Positions 19,005-28,078 are shown, counted from the first letter of the stretch. The stretch: DNA of 64,000 nucleotides from Candidatus Gastranaerophilales bacterium (GCA_900766355.1 CAAFVD010000077.1:62001-126000), one strand, 5' to 3'. Made by a program: numbers and translations. Notes: generated by a model from the letters alone, not told the origin.

Positions 19005-20344
19005 CTTATCCCCTTAAAAAAATTCTTTATAACAGGAGCATTTGTATTTGTTGTAAATATGATTAGATTATCTTGTTTCATTATCAAAGTATCCCCTTTA
19101 GGAATAATAACCTTATTTCTACGTTGGATAATTCCAACAATCGCTCTTGCTGGCATGTGCAAGTCTTTTATTTTAACTTCTTCAAAGCTTTCAGGAACAA
19201 TTATTTCTAAAACTTCGCCTTGTCCCTGTTCAACGGTTGCTAAAATATCAATATTTGTTTCATATAAGTCATTTTTAACTTCATTTAACGCAGCATTGTT
19301 AGGTGAAACAGCAACGTCTATACCAACTTTTTCAAACAAAGGAATGTTCAAGTTTTGTGAAACTCTTGATACGACCCTTTTTACACCTAACTGTTTAACA
19401 AGCAAAGAGCATAGTAAATTCTTTTCATCATTATTAGTTACACTAACCACAACATCAGATTCGTTAACTTCTTCTTCGTTTAAAAGTGACAAGTTTGTGC
19501 CATCACCGTTTATTACCAAAGTATTTGATAACTCTTGAGCGATTTTTTCACACCTTTGCATATTTTTTTCTATAATTTTTGTTTTAATTTTAATTTCTTC
19601 TAAATTTTTAGCAAGCATCAAACCAATACTTCCACCACCAATTATTGATACGGATTTTACAAACCCTTTTTCGTGAAAAAATGTACCAGCTAATTTGTCT
19701 AGAGCATGAGATAATCCCATAAAAATAACTTTGTCATCTTTTTCAAAAACAGTATCACCTGTAGGTATCGATAATTCACTATTTCTCGTTATACCTACAA
19801 TAATTGTATCTGAAGGGAAAGCACATTCTTTGATTTTTTGGTTTACTAGAACTGAATTCTCTTTGATTTTATATTCTAACAATCTAGCTTTACCATCTGC
19901 AAAGTTTTCAACATCAAGAGCTTGAGCAACTGTAATCGTTCTAAAAATTTCTTGTGTCAACAATTCATCTGGCCAAATTACATAATCTATAAAAATATCA
20001 GCACATGGATATTCCGAATCCTTTGAACCAAGAGTTGCTTTGTATTCTTCTTTACTTACAAAACAAATTGTTTTTATCCCTGAAACCCTTTTTGCAGACA
20101 AACAAGCAACAATATTAACTTCATCTAAATCAGTACAGGCTAAAAATATATCAGCATTTTTAATGTCTGCTTGCTTAAGTGTTTCTATGTTAGAAGCATT
20201 TCCTGCAACAAATCCGATATCTAGTTTATTAAAATCTTTTGTGATGTTTTCTTCTTTGTCAATAATTATGACATCGTGGTCCTCAAAGAACTCAGTTGCG
20301 ATAAGACACCCTAATTCTGTCGCACCAAATATTATAATTTTCAT
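19001..20344 (-). CDS. trkA: Trk potassium transport NAD-binding regulatory subunit
   Basis: TrkA gates the TrkH channel in response to nucleotides. The 447-aa product is a duplicated form: RCK domain 1 with 'IIIFGATELGCLIA', then TrkA-C, a second Rossmann unit 'SIIGGGSIGLMLAKNLEE', and another TrkA-C. The second glycine motif is closer to GxGxxG than the first, which has an alanine-threonine variant. It overlaps trkH by 4 bp. Confidence 0.95.
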   Translation of the reverse strand: MKIIIFGATELGCLIATEFFEDHDVIIIDKEENITKDFNKLDIGFVAGNASNIETLKQADIKNADIFLACTDLDEVNIVACLSAKRVSGIKTICFVSKEEYKATLGSKDSEYPCADIFIDYVIWPDELLTQEIFRTITVAQALDVENFADGKARLLEYKIKENSVLVNQKIKECAFPSDTIIVGITRNSELSIPTGDTVFEKDDKVIFMGLSHALDKLAGTFFHEKGFVKSVSIIGGGSIGLMLAKNLEEIKIKTKIIEKNMQRCEKIAQELSNTLVINGDGTNLSLLNEEEVNESDVVVSVTNNDEKNLLCSLLVKQLGVKRVVSRVSQNLNIPLFEKVGIDVAVSPNNAALNEVKNDLYETNIDILATVEQGQGEVLEIIVPESFEEVKIKDLHMPARAIVGIIQRRNKVIIPKGDTLIMKQDNLIIFTTNTNAPVIKNFFKGIR

Positions 20345-20618
20345 GCCTATGAATATACTTCAACTCATACTAGAAGTCAATCCAGAATCTATATAACAAC
20401 AATGCTCTTTAACAAAACTCAATCTTATTAATTTATTACCAATTTATGCTATTATATAGATAATAATTTTTTTAATGAGGTTTTAATGTCTAGATTAAGC
20501 GAACGTATTGAAAACTTTAAAAAATCTTAAACTGCTCTAATATATAATATTGCATTAACTACCCCTTCACAATATGCATTAATTGTTGTACAATAAATCT
20601 AAAATAAGGAGCTTTCAG
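20345..20618. other. Intergenic region with a 14-codon open frame
   Basis: This divergent gap should hold promoters for trkA-trkH (minus) and the zinc-finger operon (plus). A 14-codon frame 'MSRLSERIENFKKS' at 20486-20530 has a GAGG site before its ATG. It may be a leader peptide or the remnant of a gene broken after its start, since the short sequence resembles the beginning of small HEPN/nucleotidyltransferase-partner proteins. Evidence is thin. Confidence 0.35.
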
Positions 20619-20909
20619 ATGAGCGATGATAAAGTTGTACGCCTAGGCGAAAAAAAGGATAAACATATCCACAGGGAACGTAAACCTGAACCAGAATTAA
20701 GAGAAGATGGAAGTGATGTAAACGAACCTGTATATTGCAGTTTTTGTGGTCGTCCAAACACTCAGGTAGTAAAAATGGTAAAAGGGCCTGGAGTCAACAT
20801 TTGTTCTGAGTGTACAATGATTGCAGTACAATATTTGATATTGAATGATAGAATGCCTTCAGCCGAAGCACAATCTATTTTAGATGCTTTCTGGGGCAAA
20901 TGCAGGTGA
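20619..20909 (+). CDS. Standalone ClpX-type C4 zinc-finger protein
   Basis: A 96-aa protein with a basic N-terminal tail and one treble-clef zinc finger, C40-x2-C43-x18-C62-x2-C65, in the pattern of the ClpX N-terminal zinc-binding domain ('YCSFCGRPNTQV', 'GVNICSECTMIAVQYL'). There is no AAA+ domain. In ClpX this domain dimerises and binds substrates and adaptors, so a free copy might act as adaptor or decoy; that is inference. The ATG at 20619 has an AAGGAG site 7 bases upstream; an upstream in-frame start at 20583 has none. The next gene begins 3 bp later. Confidence 0.88.
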   Translation: MSDDKVVRLGEKKDKHIHRERKPEPELREDGSDVNEPVYCSFCGRPNTQVVKMVKGPGVNICSECTMIAVQYLILNDRMPSAEAQSILDAFWGKCR

Positions 20910-20912
20910 TAA

Positions 20913-22505
20913 ATGAATAAAATACAGATTAAAGCAGAAATTCTCACATTAATTACAAAGTTGCAAACAACAACGGCAGTTTCTGATGATATGTTTGCCC
21001 TACTAGATGCTGAAGAAGATAAACAAGCCGTAATGGACGTTCTACTAAAAGAACTTTCTAGAGCAAAAGAACAAAAAGCATTTGTTATATGTTATATGTT
21101 GACAAGATTGTTCTCTAAAGAACAGCTAAACACTAATTTGCGTGAATTTATTAGAACTCCAAAAATAAATGATTATGCAAAAATGATTGCATTCAATCTT
21201 TTAAGAGATATTGGCAGCGAAATTCAATATGATGAAGTGAATGGATACTTTACTGAATTTGAACAAATTGTAGATGAAGAAACTAAAGAACTTTTGAATA
21301 CTGCAATAATGAATCCTGAAGCTCAAATTGATTTTATGGATTTTATGGTTGCTCTACCAAAGGAAGAACAATTAGTTCTAGTAAAGTCATTGAATGATGA
21401 CTATAGCCACGATGCTTTAGCTAACATTTTGATTCCTATATTTTTGTACAATCCAAAATCAGAATTAGCTAAAGAAGTTGCTAAATTATTAGCAGATTCA
21501 AAATCTCAACTCGCGTTTCATGCGTTTGAAGATGCAAAAGAATTCGTGGGAGAAGATTTGTACCCTCTTATCAACAAAGGATTATCAACATTAAAACTTG
21601 CAGGGGTAAGAGTTGACAACACTATCGAATTCTACAAAGAAATTTTAAAAGCTTCAAAACCTTATCGTTCATATATTAGTTACCCTGATGGACACGGTAA
21701 TAATGCCGTTGTATTTTCTAGGAAACGACCTGACGAAACTTTACAGTTTGTTGCTATGGTAATAAATGATAGATATGGTGTTCTTGACTGTTTCGGGTTC
21801 AACGAGATTACAGAATTTGATTTCAACAGAATTTTAGACAGATTCTTTGGTGATACAGGCAGAGTAGAAATTGATATTCGTGTTCTTAAATTTTTAATTG
21901 ATGAGGCTGAAAAATTATCTCGATACAATATGGATATTCTTCCTTATGAATATGTATGTTGGAAAAACATATTACTAGATATTGAGCCAAAGAAACCTCA
22001 ATGTACATTAAAACCTAAAACTTTAACAAAAGAAGATATTGATAATATTGCGATGTTCGATTTTGTTCAACATTGGTTTTATGACACAGATACATCTGAA
22101 GAATTTAAAACTTTTATAGAAAAACTTAACCATCAGATGTTGAAAAACGAATTTAATGTAGATATTGAAAAGTTTATAGATGACAACTTTTCAGAAGTAT
22201 TTACAAAAGAAGAACTTTTATTGTGGAATAGAAGATTTTGTTTTGCCTCGTATTTGAGCGAACTAAGAGCTAGAAATGCTGAATCTCAGCTTTTACTATC
22301 ATTGCAAAACAATAAAGAATTCTTAAAAAATATTCTAAGAAAAAGTATATACGAATATTATATTCATCAACGTTGGGTATTAACGAACAGTAAAAATACC
22401 AAATCAATTTTTAACAAAAAAGACGAAAACAAATCTAATGGTTTTGAATTGATGCAGATAGATATGATAATTTCAACTATTGAAAACTTGTGGGTAAAAG
22501 CTTGA
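20913..22505 (+). CDS. Hypothetical 530-aa helical-repeat protein
   Basis: I do not recognise a named family. The first 230 residues are a run of amphipathic helices resembling an alpha-solenoid of HEAT type. A central alpha/beta part ('SRKRPDETLQFVAMVINDRYGVLDCFGF') follows, then a charged helical C-terminal half. There is no signal peptide or membrane helix, so it is probably cytoplasmic. It starts 3 bp after the zinc-finger gene and stops 1 bp before ruvX, so it belongs to a tight operon. Confidence 0.82.
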   Translation: MNKIQIKAEILTLITKLQTTTAVSDDMFALLDAEEDKQAVMDVLLKELSRAKEQKAFVICYMLTRLFSKEQLNTNLREFIRTPKINDYAKMIAFNLLRDIGSEIQYDEVNGYFTEFEQIVDEETKELLNTAIMNPEAQIDFMDFMVALPKEEQLVLVKSLNDDYSHDALANILIPIFLYNPKSELAKEVAKLLADSKSQLAFHAFEDAKEFVGEDLYPLINKGLSTLKLAGVRVDNTIEFYKEILKASKPYRSYISYPDGHGNNAVVFSRKRPDETLQFVAMVINDRYGVLDCFGFNEITEFDFNRILDRFFGDTGRVEIDIRVLKFLIDEAEKLSRYNMDILPYEYVCWKNILLDIEPKKPQCTLKPKTLTKEDIDNIAMFDFVQHWFYDTDTSEEFKTFIEKLNHQMLKNEFNVDIEKFIDDNFSEVFTKEELLLWNRRFCFASYLSELRARNAESQLLLSLQNNKEFLKNILRKSIYEYYIHQRWVLTNSKNTKSIFNKKDENKSNGFELMQIDMIISTIENLWVKA

Positions 22506-22506
22506 T

Positions 22507-22905
22507 ATGGATAAAGTAATGGCTTTAGATGTCGGAACAAAACGCATAGGAGTTGCACTAAGCGACTTTCTACACGTTACTGCGAGTGGTCATTCTTGCG
22601 TTCCACGTCAACCAGAAAAAGATGCTATTGAAAAAATCAAACAAATTGCAGTAGAAAACAAAGTTGCAACAATTGTTGTCGGTGTTCCTATAAATATGGA
22701 CGGAACATACGGGTTTCAATCCGAAGATTGTAAAAATTTTGCTGGTAAAATAAACGGGTTTGATATAGTATTTGAAGACGAACGCTTGACGTCAAATCAA
22801 GCAGAAGAAAATTTAAGACAACGAAAAATCAACTTTCGTAAAGACAAATCTCTTGTAGATATCGAAAGTGCTTGTATTATATTAGAACAATATTTAAGAA
22901 AGTGA
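22507..22905 (+). CDS. ruvX: Putative Holliday junction resolvase / pre-16S rRNA nuclease YqgF
   Basis: A 132-aa RNase H-like nuclease involved in 16S rRNA 5' maturation and/or junction resolution. Catalytic acidic residues are visible: D8 in 'ALDVGTKRIGVALSD', E92 in 'FEDERLTS' and D118 in 'LVDIESACIILE'. Length is typical. It is followed by a DUF1292 gene, the same neighbour it has in Firmicutes such as Bacillus (yrrK-yrzB), which supports the call. Confidence 0.95.
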   Translation: MDKVMALDVGTKRIGVALSDFLHVTASGHSCVPRQPEKDAIEKIKQIAVENKVATIVVGVPINMDGTYGFQSEDCKNFAGKINGFDIVFEDERLTSNQAEENLRQRKINFRKDKSLVDIESACIILEQYLRK

Positions 22906-22913
22906 GAAAAATA

Positions 22914-23186
22914 ATGGCAGAAGTTAATGATGATCAAATTATAGAAACAGTTACTGAAGACGGTGAAGTTGTTCAGTTCAAATTGTTTGATATTGTAGAA
23001 TTCGAAGAAAAAGAATATGCTCTATTGTTACCTTTAGAAGATGAAGATAATGAAGATGCTGAATTAGTTTTAATGCAATTAACAAAAGATGATGATGATT
23101 ATATTTTTGAAACAATAGAAGATGATGATGAATTTGATAGAGTTTCAGAATATATTGAATCATTAGCAGATGAAGATGAGGAATAA
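22914..23186 (+). CDS. DUF1292 (YrzB-like) acidic protein
   Basis: A 90-aa very acidic protein. The core 'EDGEVVQFKLFDIVEFEEKEYALLLP' matches the DUF1292 family, whose function is unknown. The ATG at 22914 ('MAEVNDDQ') is chosen, since an earlier start would lie inside ruvX. The ruvX-DUF1292 order is conserved in many Firmicutes. The C-terminal tail is a run of D/E. Confidence 0.9.
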   Translation: MAEVNDDQIIETVTEDGEVVQFKLFDIVEFEEKEYALLLPLEDEDNEDAELVLMQLTKDDDDYIFETIEDDDEFDRVSEYIESLADEDEE

Positions 23187-23189
23187 GTT

Positions 23190-24524
23190 GTGTTAGAAAG
23201 ATTTACCGAACAAGCAATTAATACAGTTGCAGAATCTCAAGAATATGCAATAGAACTTGGAAGTTCATCAGTTGGACTTGAGCATTTATTATATGCGATT
23301 GTAAAAGAGGCAAAAGGTATATCTTTAAGATTATTCAAAAACGCAAATATTACATTAGAAAAAATTGATGATGAAGTAAGATTGTGTGTATCACAATCAA
23401 CCAACCGATTCTCTGCAATACCTTTTAATACTCATTACAAAGAGACATTAAAAAAGACAATGGATTTGGCAAATATTTCAGGTCATCAAAATATTTTGTA
23501 TGAACATTTATTTTTAGCACTACTTTCAGATAAAACATCTAATGTATCAAGGATATTAGAAAGCTTTGAATTTGATATATTCAAAGCTAAAGATATTTTG
23601 AGCAAATTAGTACAAAAGAAGCAAAAAAAGCTTGAACACCCTGAAGGTGAAGAAAAAGAACGCAAAAACCTTGTAGATTATATTTTTGATAATTCGGGAG
23701 TTTCGCCTATATTTGATAGAGCTATTGCTAAGCTTTCGACTTCTGAGTATGAAATTCTTGGTACTGAACAAATAATAGCATCTATCTTAGAGGACAAAGA
23801 TTCTAATTTAGCAAAAATATTTGAACAGTTTGGAGTAACTGCAGAAAGCTTTGATGAAAAACTAAAATCATTAACTTCTAGAAACGCGGAATATGATAGA
23901 AATGTCGTATTTACCCCAAAAGCTTTTATTGCAATGAACATGGCTCTACAAACGGCTAAAGAATTAGGTTCTTCAAAAGTTTTGCCTGAGCATTTGGCTT
24001 TAGGAATATTGAAAAGTCATAATGGCGTAGCCTATGAAATTTTAGATAAATTAAATGTAAACGAAGACGACTTAATAGACGCCATTGTAAGACCTATTGA
24101 AAAACAAATGCCTGAAACTCTTGTAATCCTTAAACTTGCGAAAGAAGAAGCAAGAAGAATTGGTAAAAAAGTTGTTGGCACAGAAATGCTACTTTTAGGC
24201 ATTATATCCGAAGGTGCTGGTGTTGGCGCTAGAGTTTTAAACAAATTAGAAATTACACTTCAAGATGCAAGAAAAATAATTGAATCAAAACTTGGTTATG
24301 GTGATGATTATTTTGATAGCGAGATTGTTTTCACAAAACGAGCTAAGGCAGTTTTAGAAAGAGCTTGGGAACTTGCTAAATCAAAAAACAAAGAACGAAT
24401 TGCATCAGAAGATTTGTTAATGGCAATAATTGCAGACCCTTCAGCTTTGGCAATGAAAGTCCTTGAGCAATTGGGTGTTGATGCAGTTGAAATAAAATAT
24501 GGTATTTTAAAAGAGATTGAATAG
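23190..24524 (+). CDS. Clp_N repeat protein without an ATPase domain
   Basis: A 444-aa protein made only of Clp N-terminal-type repeats. I count six half-repeats of about 65-80 residues, beginning near residues 5, 80, 165, 240, 308 and 375, with the recurrent pattern 'xLGSSxVxxEHLLxAI' and '..VLxxLGV'. No Walker A or B is present. In ClpA/ClpC this domain docks substrates and adaptors, so this could be a ClpC decoy or scaffold. The start is GTG at 23190. Its stop overlaps the GTG start of tilS by one base. An orphan ClpX zinc finger lies three genes upstream. Confidence 0.87.
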   Translation: MLERFTEQAINTVAESQEYAIELGSSSVGLEHLLYAIVKEAKGISLRLFKNANITLEKIDDEVRLCVSQSTNRFSAIPFNTHYKETLKKTMDLANISGHQNILYEHLFLALLSDKTSNVSRILESFEFDIFKAKDILSKLVQKKQKKLEHPEGEEKERKNLVDYIFDNSGVSPIFDRAIAKLSTSEYEILGTEQIIASILEDKDSNLAKIFEQFGVTAESFDEKLKSLTSRNAEYDRNVVFTPKAFIAMNMALQTAKELGSSKVLPEHLALGILKSHNGVAYEILDKLNVNEDDLIDAIVRPIEKQMPETLVILKLAKEEARRIGKKVVGTEMLLLGIISEGAGVGARVLNKLEITLQDARKIIESKLGYGDDYFDSEIVFTKRAKAVLERAWELAKSKNKERIASEDLLMAIIADPSALAMKVLEQLGVDAVEIKYGILKEIE

Positions 24525-25861
24525 TGTTAAAAGATACAGTATTAGAATTTCTAAATAAATATGATTTATTAAACAAAACCTTAATTGTTGGATTTTCGGG
24601 TGGACACGATTCTATGTGTCTTTTAGATGTTTTATTCAAGTTATCACAGGTTCATAATTTCAAACTTATAGCGGCACATTTCAATCATAATTGGAGAGGT
24701 ATAGAATCAAAAATGGAGCAAGATGTTTGCCGTCATTTTTGTGAAGAAAGACAAATTGAATTTTATACCAAAACTGCGGCATTAAATATGAAACAGTCAG
24801 AAGCCGTTGCTAGAGCCATGAGATATGATTTCTTTGAAAAAGCTTTGAATAAATACAATGCCGATGCCTTTTTAACTGCTCATAACAAGAACGATAATGC
24901 GGAAACTGTTTTATATAGAGTTATAAAAGGTACAGGTGTTACTGGACTAAAAGGTATTGCCGAAAAAAGAGATAATATTTATCGCCCTCTTTTGAATATA
25001 ACAAGAGAAGAAATTGATGAATATTGTGAAACAAACGAACTTGTACCAAACAACGATTCTTCAAACACAAATACAAAATATAAACGAAATTTTATAAGAC
25101 ATCAATTATTACCATTAGCTGAGGAAATTAACGAAAATGCAGTAGATTCTCTGAATTCGTTATCAAAAGTTGCAACAGATGAGTCTGCAATAGTTGATGA
25201 ATATATGAACTACGTAAAATCTGTAGTAAAAGTAAATGAATCTATAATAACTGAACGATATATAGGGCTTTCGGCACCTGTAAAACGCAAATTATTGTAC
25301 GATTTGGTTGTAGAAAACAATTTAGATTATGATTCTGAAAAAATTTATAACTTATATAATTTTGTTGAAACGAATTACAAATCAAAAAATGGGATAAAAA
25401 CGTCTTTATCTACAGGCATGTGGCTATATGTAAGTTCTCAAATTATTGAAATCATTACCAAAACTCCAAAGCTTGAAGATGAAGTCCTAGTCAGATTAGA
25501 AGGCAAATACGAAATTGGAGATTACGAATTTGAGATTACAACATACGCTGGAGAAAATATAGAGACATTTCCTCAAGATAATTCATACACAGCTTATGTT
25601 GATTTAAACGGAATTGATTTAGATTTCGTACTACGAACTAGACACGATGGAGATATAATAAATCCATTAGGTATGTCAGGCAGTATGAAATTAAAAAAAT
25701 ATCTTATTTCAAAATCTGTTCCACAACATAAAAAAGATGATTTAATCTTACTATGCAAGGATAATGAAATTTTATGGGTTGCAGGTTTAGGTTTAAGTAA
25801 TAAAATTCATGTAACAGATAAGCCAACACATAAATTAGTGTTAAGGAGAAAAATATCATGA
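24524..25861 (+). CDS. tilS: tRNA(Ile)-lysidine synthase
   Basis: TilS modifies the wobble C of the minor tRNA-Ile so that it reads AUA, a codon heavily used in AT-rich genomes. The 445-aa product has the PP-loop 'SGGHDS' at residues 25-30, 'AHFNHNWRGIESKMEQD', 'TAHNKNDNAETVLYR', and a C-terminal substrate domain with 'LRTRHDGDIINPLGMSGSMK'. The GTG start at 24524 overlaps the previous stop. It overlaps hpt by 4 bp; tilS-hpt is a widely conserved pair. Confidence 0.95.
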   Translation: MLKDTVLEFLNKYDLLNKTLIVGFSGGHDSMCLLDVLFKLSQVHNFKLIAAHFNHNWRGIESKMEQDVCRHFCEERQIEFYTKTAALNMKQSEAVARAMRYDFFEKALNKYNADAFLTAHNKNDNAETVLYRVIKGTGVTGLKGIAEKRDNIYRPLLNITREEIDEYCETNELVPNNDSSNTNTKYKRNFIRHQLLPLAEEINENAVDSLNSLSKVATDESAIVDEYMNYVKSVVKVNESIITERYIGLSAPVKRKLLYDLVVENNLDYDSEKIYNLYNFVETNYKSKNGIKTSLSTGMWLYVSSQIIEIITKTPKLEDEVLVRLEGKYEIGDYEFEITTYAGENIETFPQDNSYTAYVDLNGIDLDFVLRTRHDGDIINPLGMSGSMKLKKYLISKSVPQHKKDDLILLCKDNEILWVAGLGLSNKIHVTDKPTHKLVLRRKIS

Positions 25862-26391
25862 TGATAACACCTGAAGATATACATGTATTGTATTCTCAAG
25901 AAGAATTACAAAAACGTATTAAAGAATTAGCAGAAGAACTAAACAATCATTTTAAAGGCGAAGATATTTTTGCAATATGCGTTCTAAAAGGTTCTGTGAT
26001 GTTCTTTACTGATTTGGTTGAACATTTAACTATGCCGTTAAAAATGGAATTTATCCGTTTATCTAGTTATGGCTCTAATTATTCATCTTCAGGAAAAGTA
26101 AAAGCAGTAAACCTTTCTCTACCTGATATTAACGGAAAAAATGTATTAATTGTTGAAGATATTATTGACACAGGTCATACTGCAAAATTTTTATTAGATT
26201 TTATAGGACATAACTTCCAAACAAAATCAACAACATTTTGTTCATTGTTGAATAAAAAATCAAAACGAGTTGTAGATGTAGATGCAGATTTTTCTGGATT
26301 TGTAGTTGATGACAAATTTCTTGTTGGTTATGGCTTAGATTTTGAAGGATATTATAGAAATATTCCATATATTGGGTATGTAGATGTATAA
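25858..26391 (+). CDS. hpt: Hypoxanthine phosphoribosyltransferase
   Basis: Purine salvage enzyme that joins hypoxanthine or guanine to PRPP. The 177-aa product has the PRPP-binding loop 'VLIVEDIIDTGHTAKFL' (about residues 97-113), the early 'AICVLKGSVMFFTDL', and the base-contacting 'DFSGFVVDDKFLVGYGLD' near the end. An AAGGAG site precedes the ATG. It overlaps tilS by 4 bp and the next gene by 8 bp. Confidence 0.96.
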   Translation: MMITPEDIHVLYSQEELQKRIKELAEELNNHFKGEDIFAICVLKGSVMFFTDLVEHLTMPLKMEFIRLSSYGSNYSSSGKVKAVNLSLPDINGKNVLIVEDIIDTGHTAKFLLDFIGHNFQTKSTTFCSLLNKKSKRVVDVDADFSGFVVDDKFLVGYGLDFEGYYRNIPYIGYVDV

Positions 26392-27037
26392 TGTAGCATT
26401 TATACCTGTACGGGCAGGAAGCAAATCAATAAAAAATAAAAATATAACATTGGTCAACAACAAACCTTTAGTTTATTGGACAGTTAGTGCTGCAAATAAT
26501 TCTAACCTTGATAAAGTTTTCGTTTCGACAGACAGTATAGAAATCAAAACTCTTGTAGAAAGTTTTGGATTTAATAAGGTTGAAGTAATCGAGCGTAGCA
26601 AGGAATCATCTTCAGACAAAGCTACATCAGAATCAGCGCTTATTGAATTTGCCAATAAATATGAGTTTGATAATGTTGTTTTTTTACAAGCAACATCACC
26701 TCTTACTCAAACATACGATATAAATGGAGCATTAGAAAAGTTTTTAAACTCTGATAAAAAATCTTTAATCTCAGCAATAAAACGACATCAGTTTTTATGG
26801 GATACTAAAGGGACTCCAATAAACTATGACCCAAATAATCGTCCTAGACGTCAAGAATGGGACGGATATTATATCGAAAACGGTGCTTTTTACATATCAT
26901 CTCGAAAAGAAATCTTGAAAACAGGCTGTAGAATAACCACTCCTGTTGATTTTTGGAAAATGTCTGTTCAAAATATTTTTGAGATAGATGAACCTACAGA
27001 CATTGATATCGTTGAAAAGCTATTTCCTTCAAAATAA
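26384..27037 (+). CDS. Acylneuraminate/nonulosonate cytidylyltransferase
   Basis: Activates a sialic-acid-like sugar to its CMP form. The 217-aa product begins with the nucleotide-binding signature 'FIPVRAGSKSIKNKNI' and has 'VFVSTDS', 'VFLQATSPLT' and a terminal 'FEIDEPTDIDIVEKLF', as in NeuA, PseF and LegF. The sugar (sialic, pseudaminic or legionaminic) is not determinable. In flagellated bacteria such sugars often decorate flagellin, which would suit the flagellar genes here. No other nonulosonate genes are in the window. It overlaps hpt by 8 bp. Confidence 0.87.
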   Translation: MYNVAFIPVRAGSKSIKNKNITLVNNKPLVYWTVSAANNSNLDKVFVSTDSIEIKTLVESFGFNKVEVIERSKESSSDKATSESALIEFANKYEFDNVVFLQATSPLTQTYDINGALEKFLNSDKKSLISAIKRHQFLWDTKGTPINYDPNNRPRRQEWDGYYIENGAFYISSRKEILKTGCRITTPVDFWKMSVQNIFEIDEPTDIDIVEKLFPSK

Positions 27038-27105
27038 TGATTTGCCTATCAAAAAAATATAGTTATAATTATATAATATGAACAATTTATTTTGAGGGCT
27101 TGAAG

Positions 27106-27777
27106 ATGAAAAGATTTTTATTGCTGGCATGTATAATGTTTGGAGTTTCTTTACCTGCATTTTCTTGGGGTAAACCCGAACCTGTTCCACCTACGGTGAA
27201 ACTACCTTCAAAATATACACCTGAATACATTCAGTATATTTCAGAGGAGTACAAATGTACAAGTAAATACGAATTGATTTATGTAGCTATAGATATGTTG
27301 AAGGGTACAGAAGGTGATTTTTCAAGAAAAGCTCTTTTAGGGAATAATCTTTCAGGATACCCTGTAAAAATTGAATTTAGAGATTTATCTACAATAAACA
27401 AAGACTATGCTAATTTTGATGCGATAGGCTGGAAAAAGAAAAGTAAACTTTGGATATACATAAATCCAAAACATAAAACCGCACCTCCAGGAGCTTTAGC
27501 AGCGTTATTAGCACACGAAGCATTACATCAAGATGAATACAATTCTTTATCAGAAGAAACTTATGCTTGGACAATGGAAGCTGCGGTATGGTGTGAAATG
27601 AGGGATATTTATCCAGAGTCCAATAAAGAAGATGATGATTTGGTAAAACGAGAAAACACCTTAAAACAACTGTTCGAGAAAGGCGGATACACAAGCAAAT
27701 ACATAAAGAAAGCAGTATATGCAAACAAAGGATATCAAGGACTACCGCTAACCTCTCCAGGTTTTCAAGAATTATAG
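27106..27777 (+). CDS. Secreted protein with HExxH zinc-peptidase motif
   Basis: A 223-aa protein with a classic Sec signal peptide (residues 1-20, cleavage probably after 'LPAFS'). The mature part contains 'ALLAHEALHQDEYNS', an HExxH metal motif at H137-E138-x-x-H141, with acidic residues at E150, E151 and E158 as possible third ligands. This suggests a zinc metallopeptidase or a relative, acting outside the membrane. No named family is recognised. The ATG at 27106 follows a GAGGG site; the TTG six bases earlier is less likely. TATAAT -10 candidates lie at 27064 and 27072. Confidence 0.78.
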   Translation: MKRFLLLACIMFGVSLPAFSWGKPEPVPPTVKLPSKYTPEYIQYISEEYKCTSKYELIYVAIDMLKGTEGDFSRKALLGNNLSGYPVKIEFRDLSTINKDYANFDAIGWKKKSKLWIYINPKHKTAPPGALAALLAHEALHQDEYNSLSEETYAWTMEAAVWCEMRDIYPESNKEDDDLVKRENTLKQLFEKGGYTSKYIKKAVYANKGYQGLPLTSPGFQEL

Positions 27778-27790
27778 AATCATAAAACAT

Positions 27791-27831
27791 ACTAAAAAAC
27801 TGCAGAAATAAAAAATCTGCAGTTTTTTAGT
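27791..27831. terminator. Perfect 16-bp-stem terminator
   Basis: Arms at 27791-27806 and 27816-27831 are exact reverse complements around a 9-base loop, with A and T runs on the outside, so it can work in both directions. It closes the long plus-strand operon that ends with the HExxH gene. Confidence 0.88.
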
Positions 27832-27838
27832 AAACTTT

Positions 27839-27888
27839 TGTAACGAATACATAAATACTCCTAAAGTTTTTTGAAAAAATGACGTCAT
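27839..27888 (+). promoter_or_regulatory. Sigma-28-like promoter with upstream TGTAAC element and a 14-bp palindrome
   Basis: TAAAGTTT (27862-27869, a full match to the FliA -35 element), an 11-bp spacer, then GACGTCAT (27881-27888; 4 of 8 with GCCGATAA). TGTAACG at 27839-27845 lies 16 bp upstream of the -35, as at the other two sigma-28-type promoters. AAATGACGTCATTT (27877-27890) is a perfect palindrome over the -10 and may be an operator. A sigma-70 alternative is TTGAAA (27871) with TATGGA (27893). Confidence 0.5.
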
Positions 27889-27924
27889 TTAGTATGGATA
27901 TTGAAGTGTAAAGGAGTATAAATA

Positions 27925-28056
27925 ATGTACCAAAGCACATGTTGGCCTGGAGCCACAGATTTTAAAACTGAATTTGAACTATGGTGTACTTGGCTCAAAG
28001 AAAAGATAGATTTTATTATTTTTAAGATTTATCAATATGAAGCAAGACTTGAATAG
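27925..28056 (+). CDS. Small 43-aa protein
   Basis: A 43-codon frame starting at ATG 27925 with a strong AAGGAG site 8 bases upstream, and its own candidate promoter. The peptide begins 'MYQSTCWPGATDFKTEF' and ends in an amphipathic helix 'WLKEKIDFIIFKIYQYEARLE', with four aromatic-rich turns and two cysteines. There is no known homologue that I recognise. It is followed by two hairpins before the convergent nifS gene. The ribosome site, promoter and separate terminator together make it a credible gene. Confidence 0.62.
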   Translation: MYQSTCWPGATDFKTEFELWCTWLKEKIDFIIFKIYQYEARLE

Positions 28057-28078
28057 ATATGTGTATCAATCAATAAAT

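Noticed and set aside
20486..20530. 14-codon frame treated as a full gene
   Set aside because: Too short to support; kept only as a note on the intergenic region.
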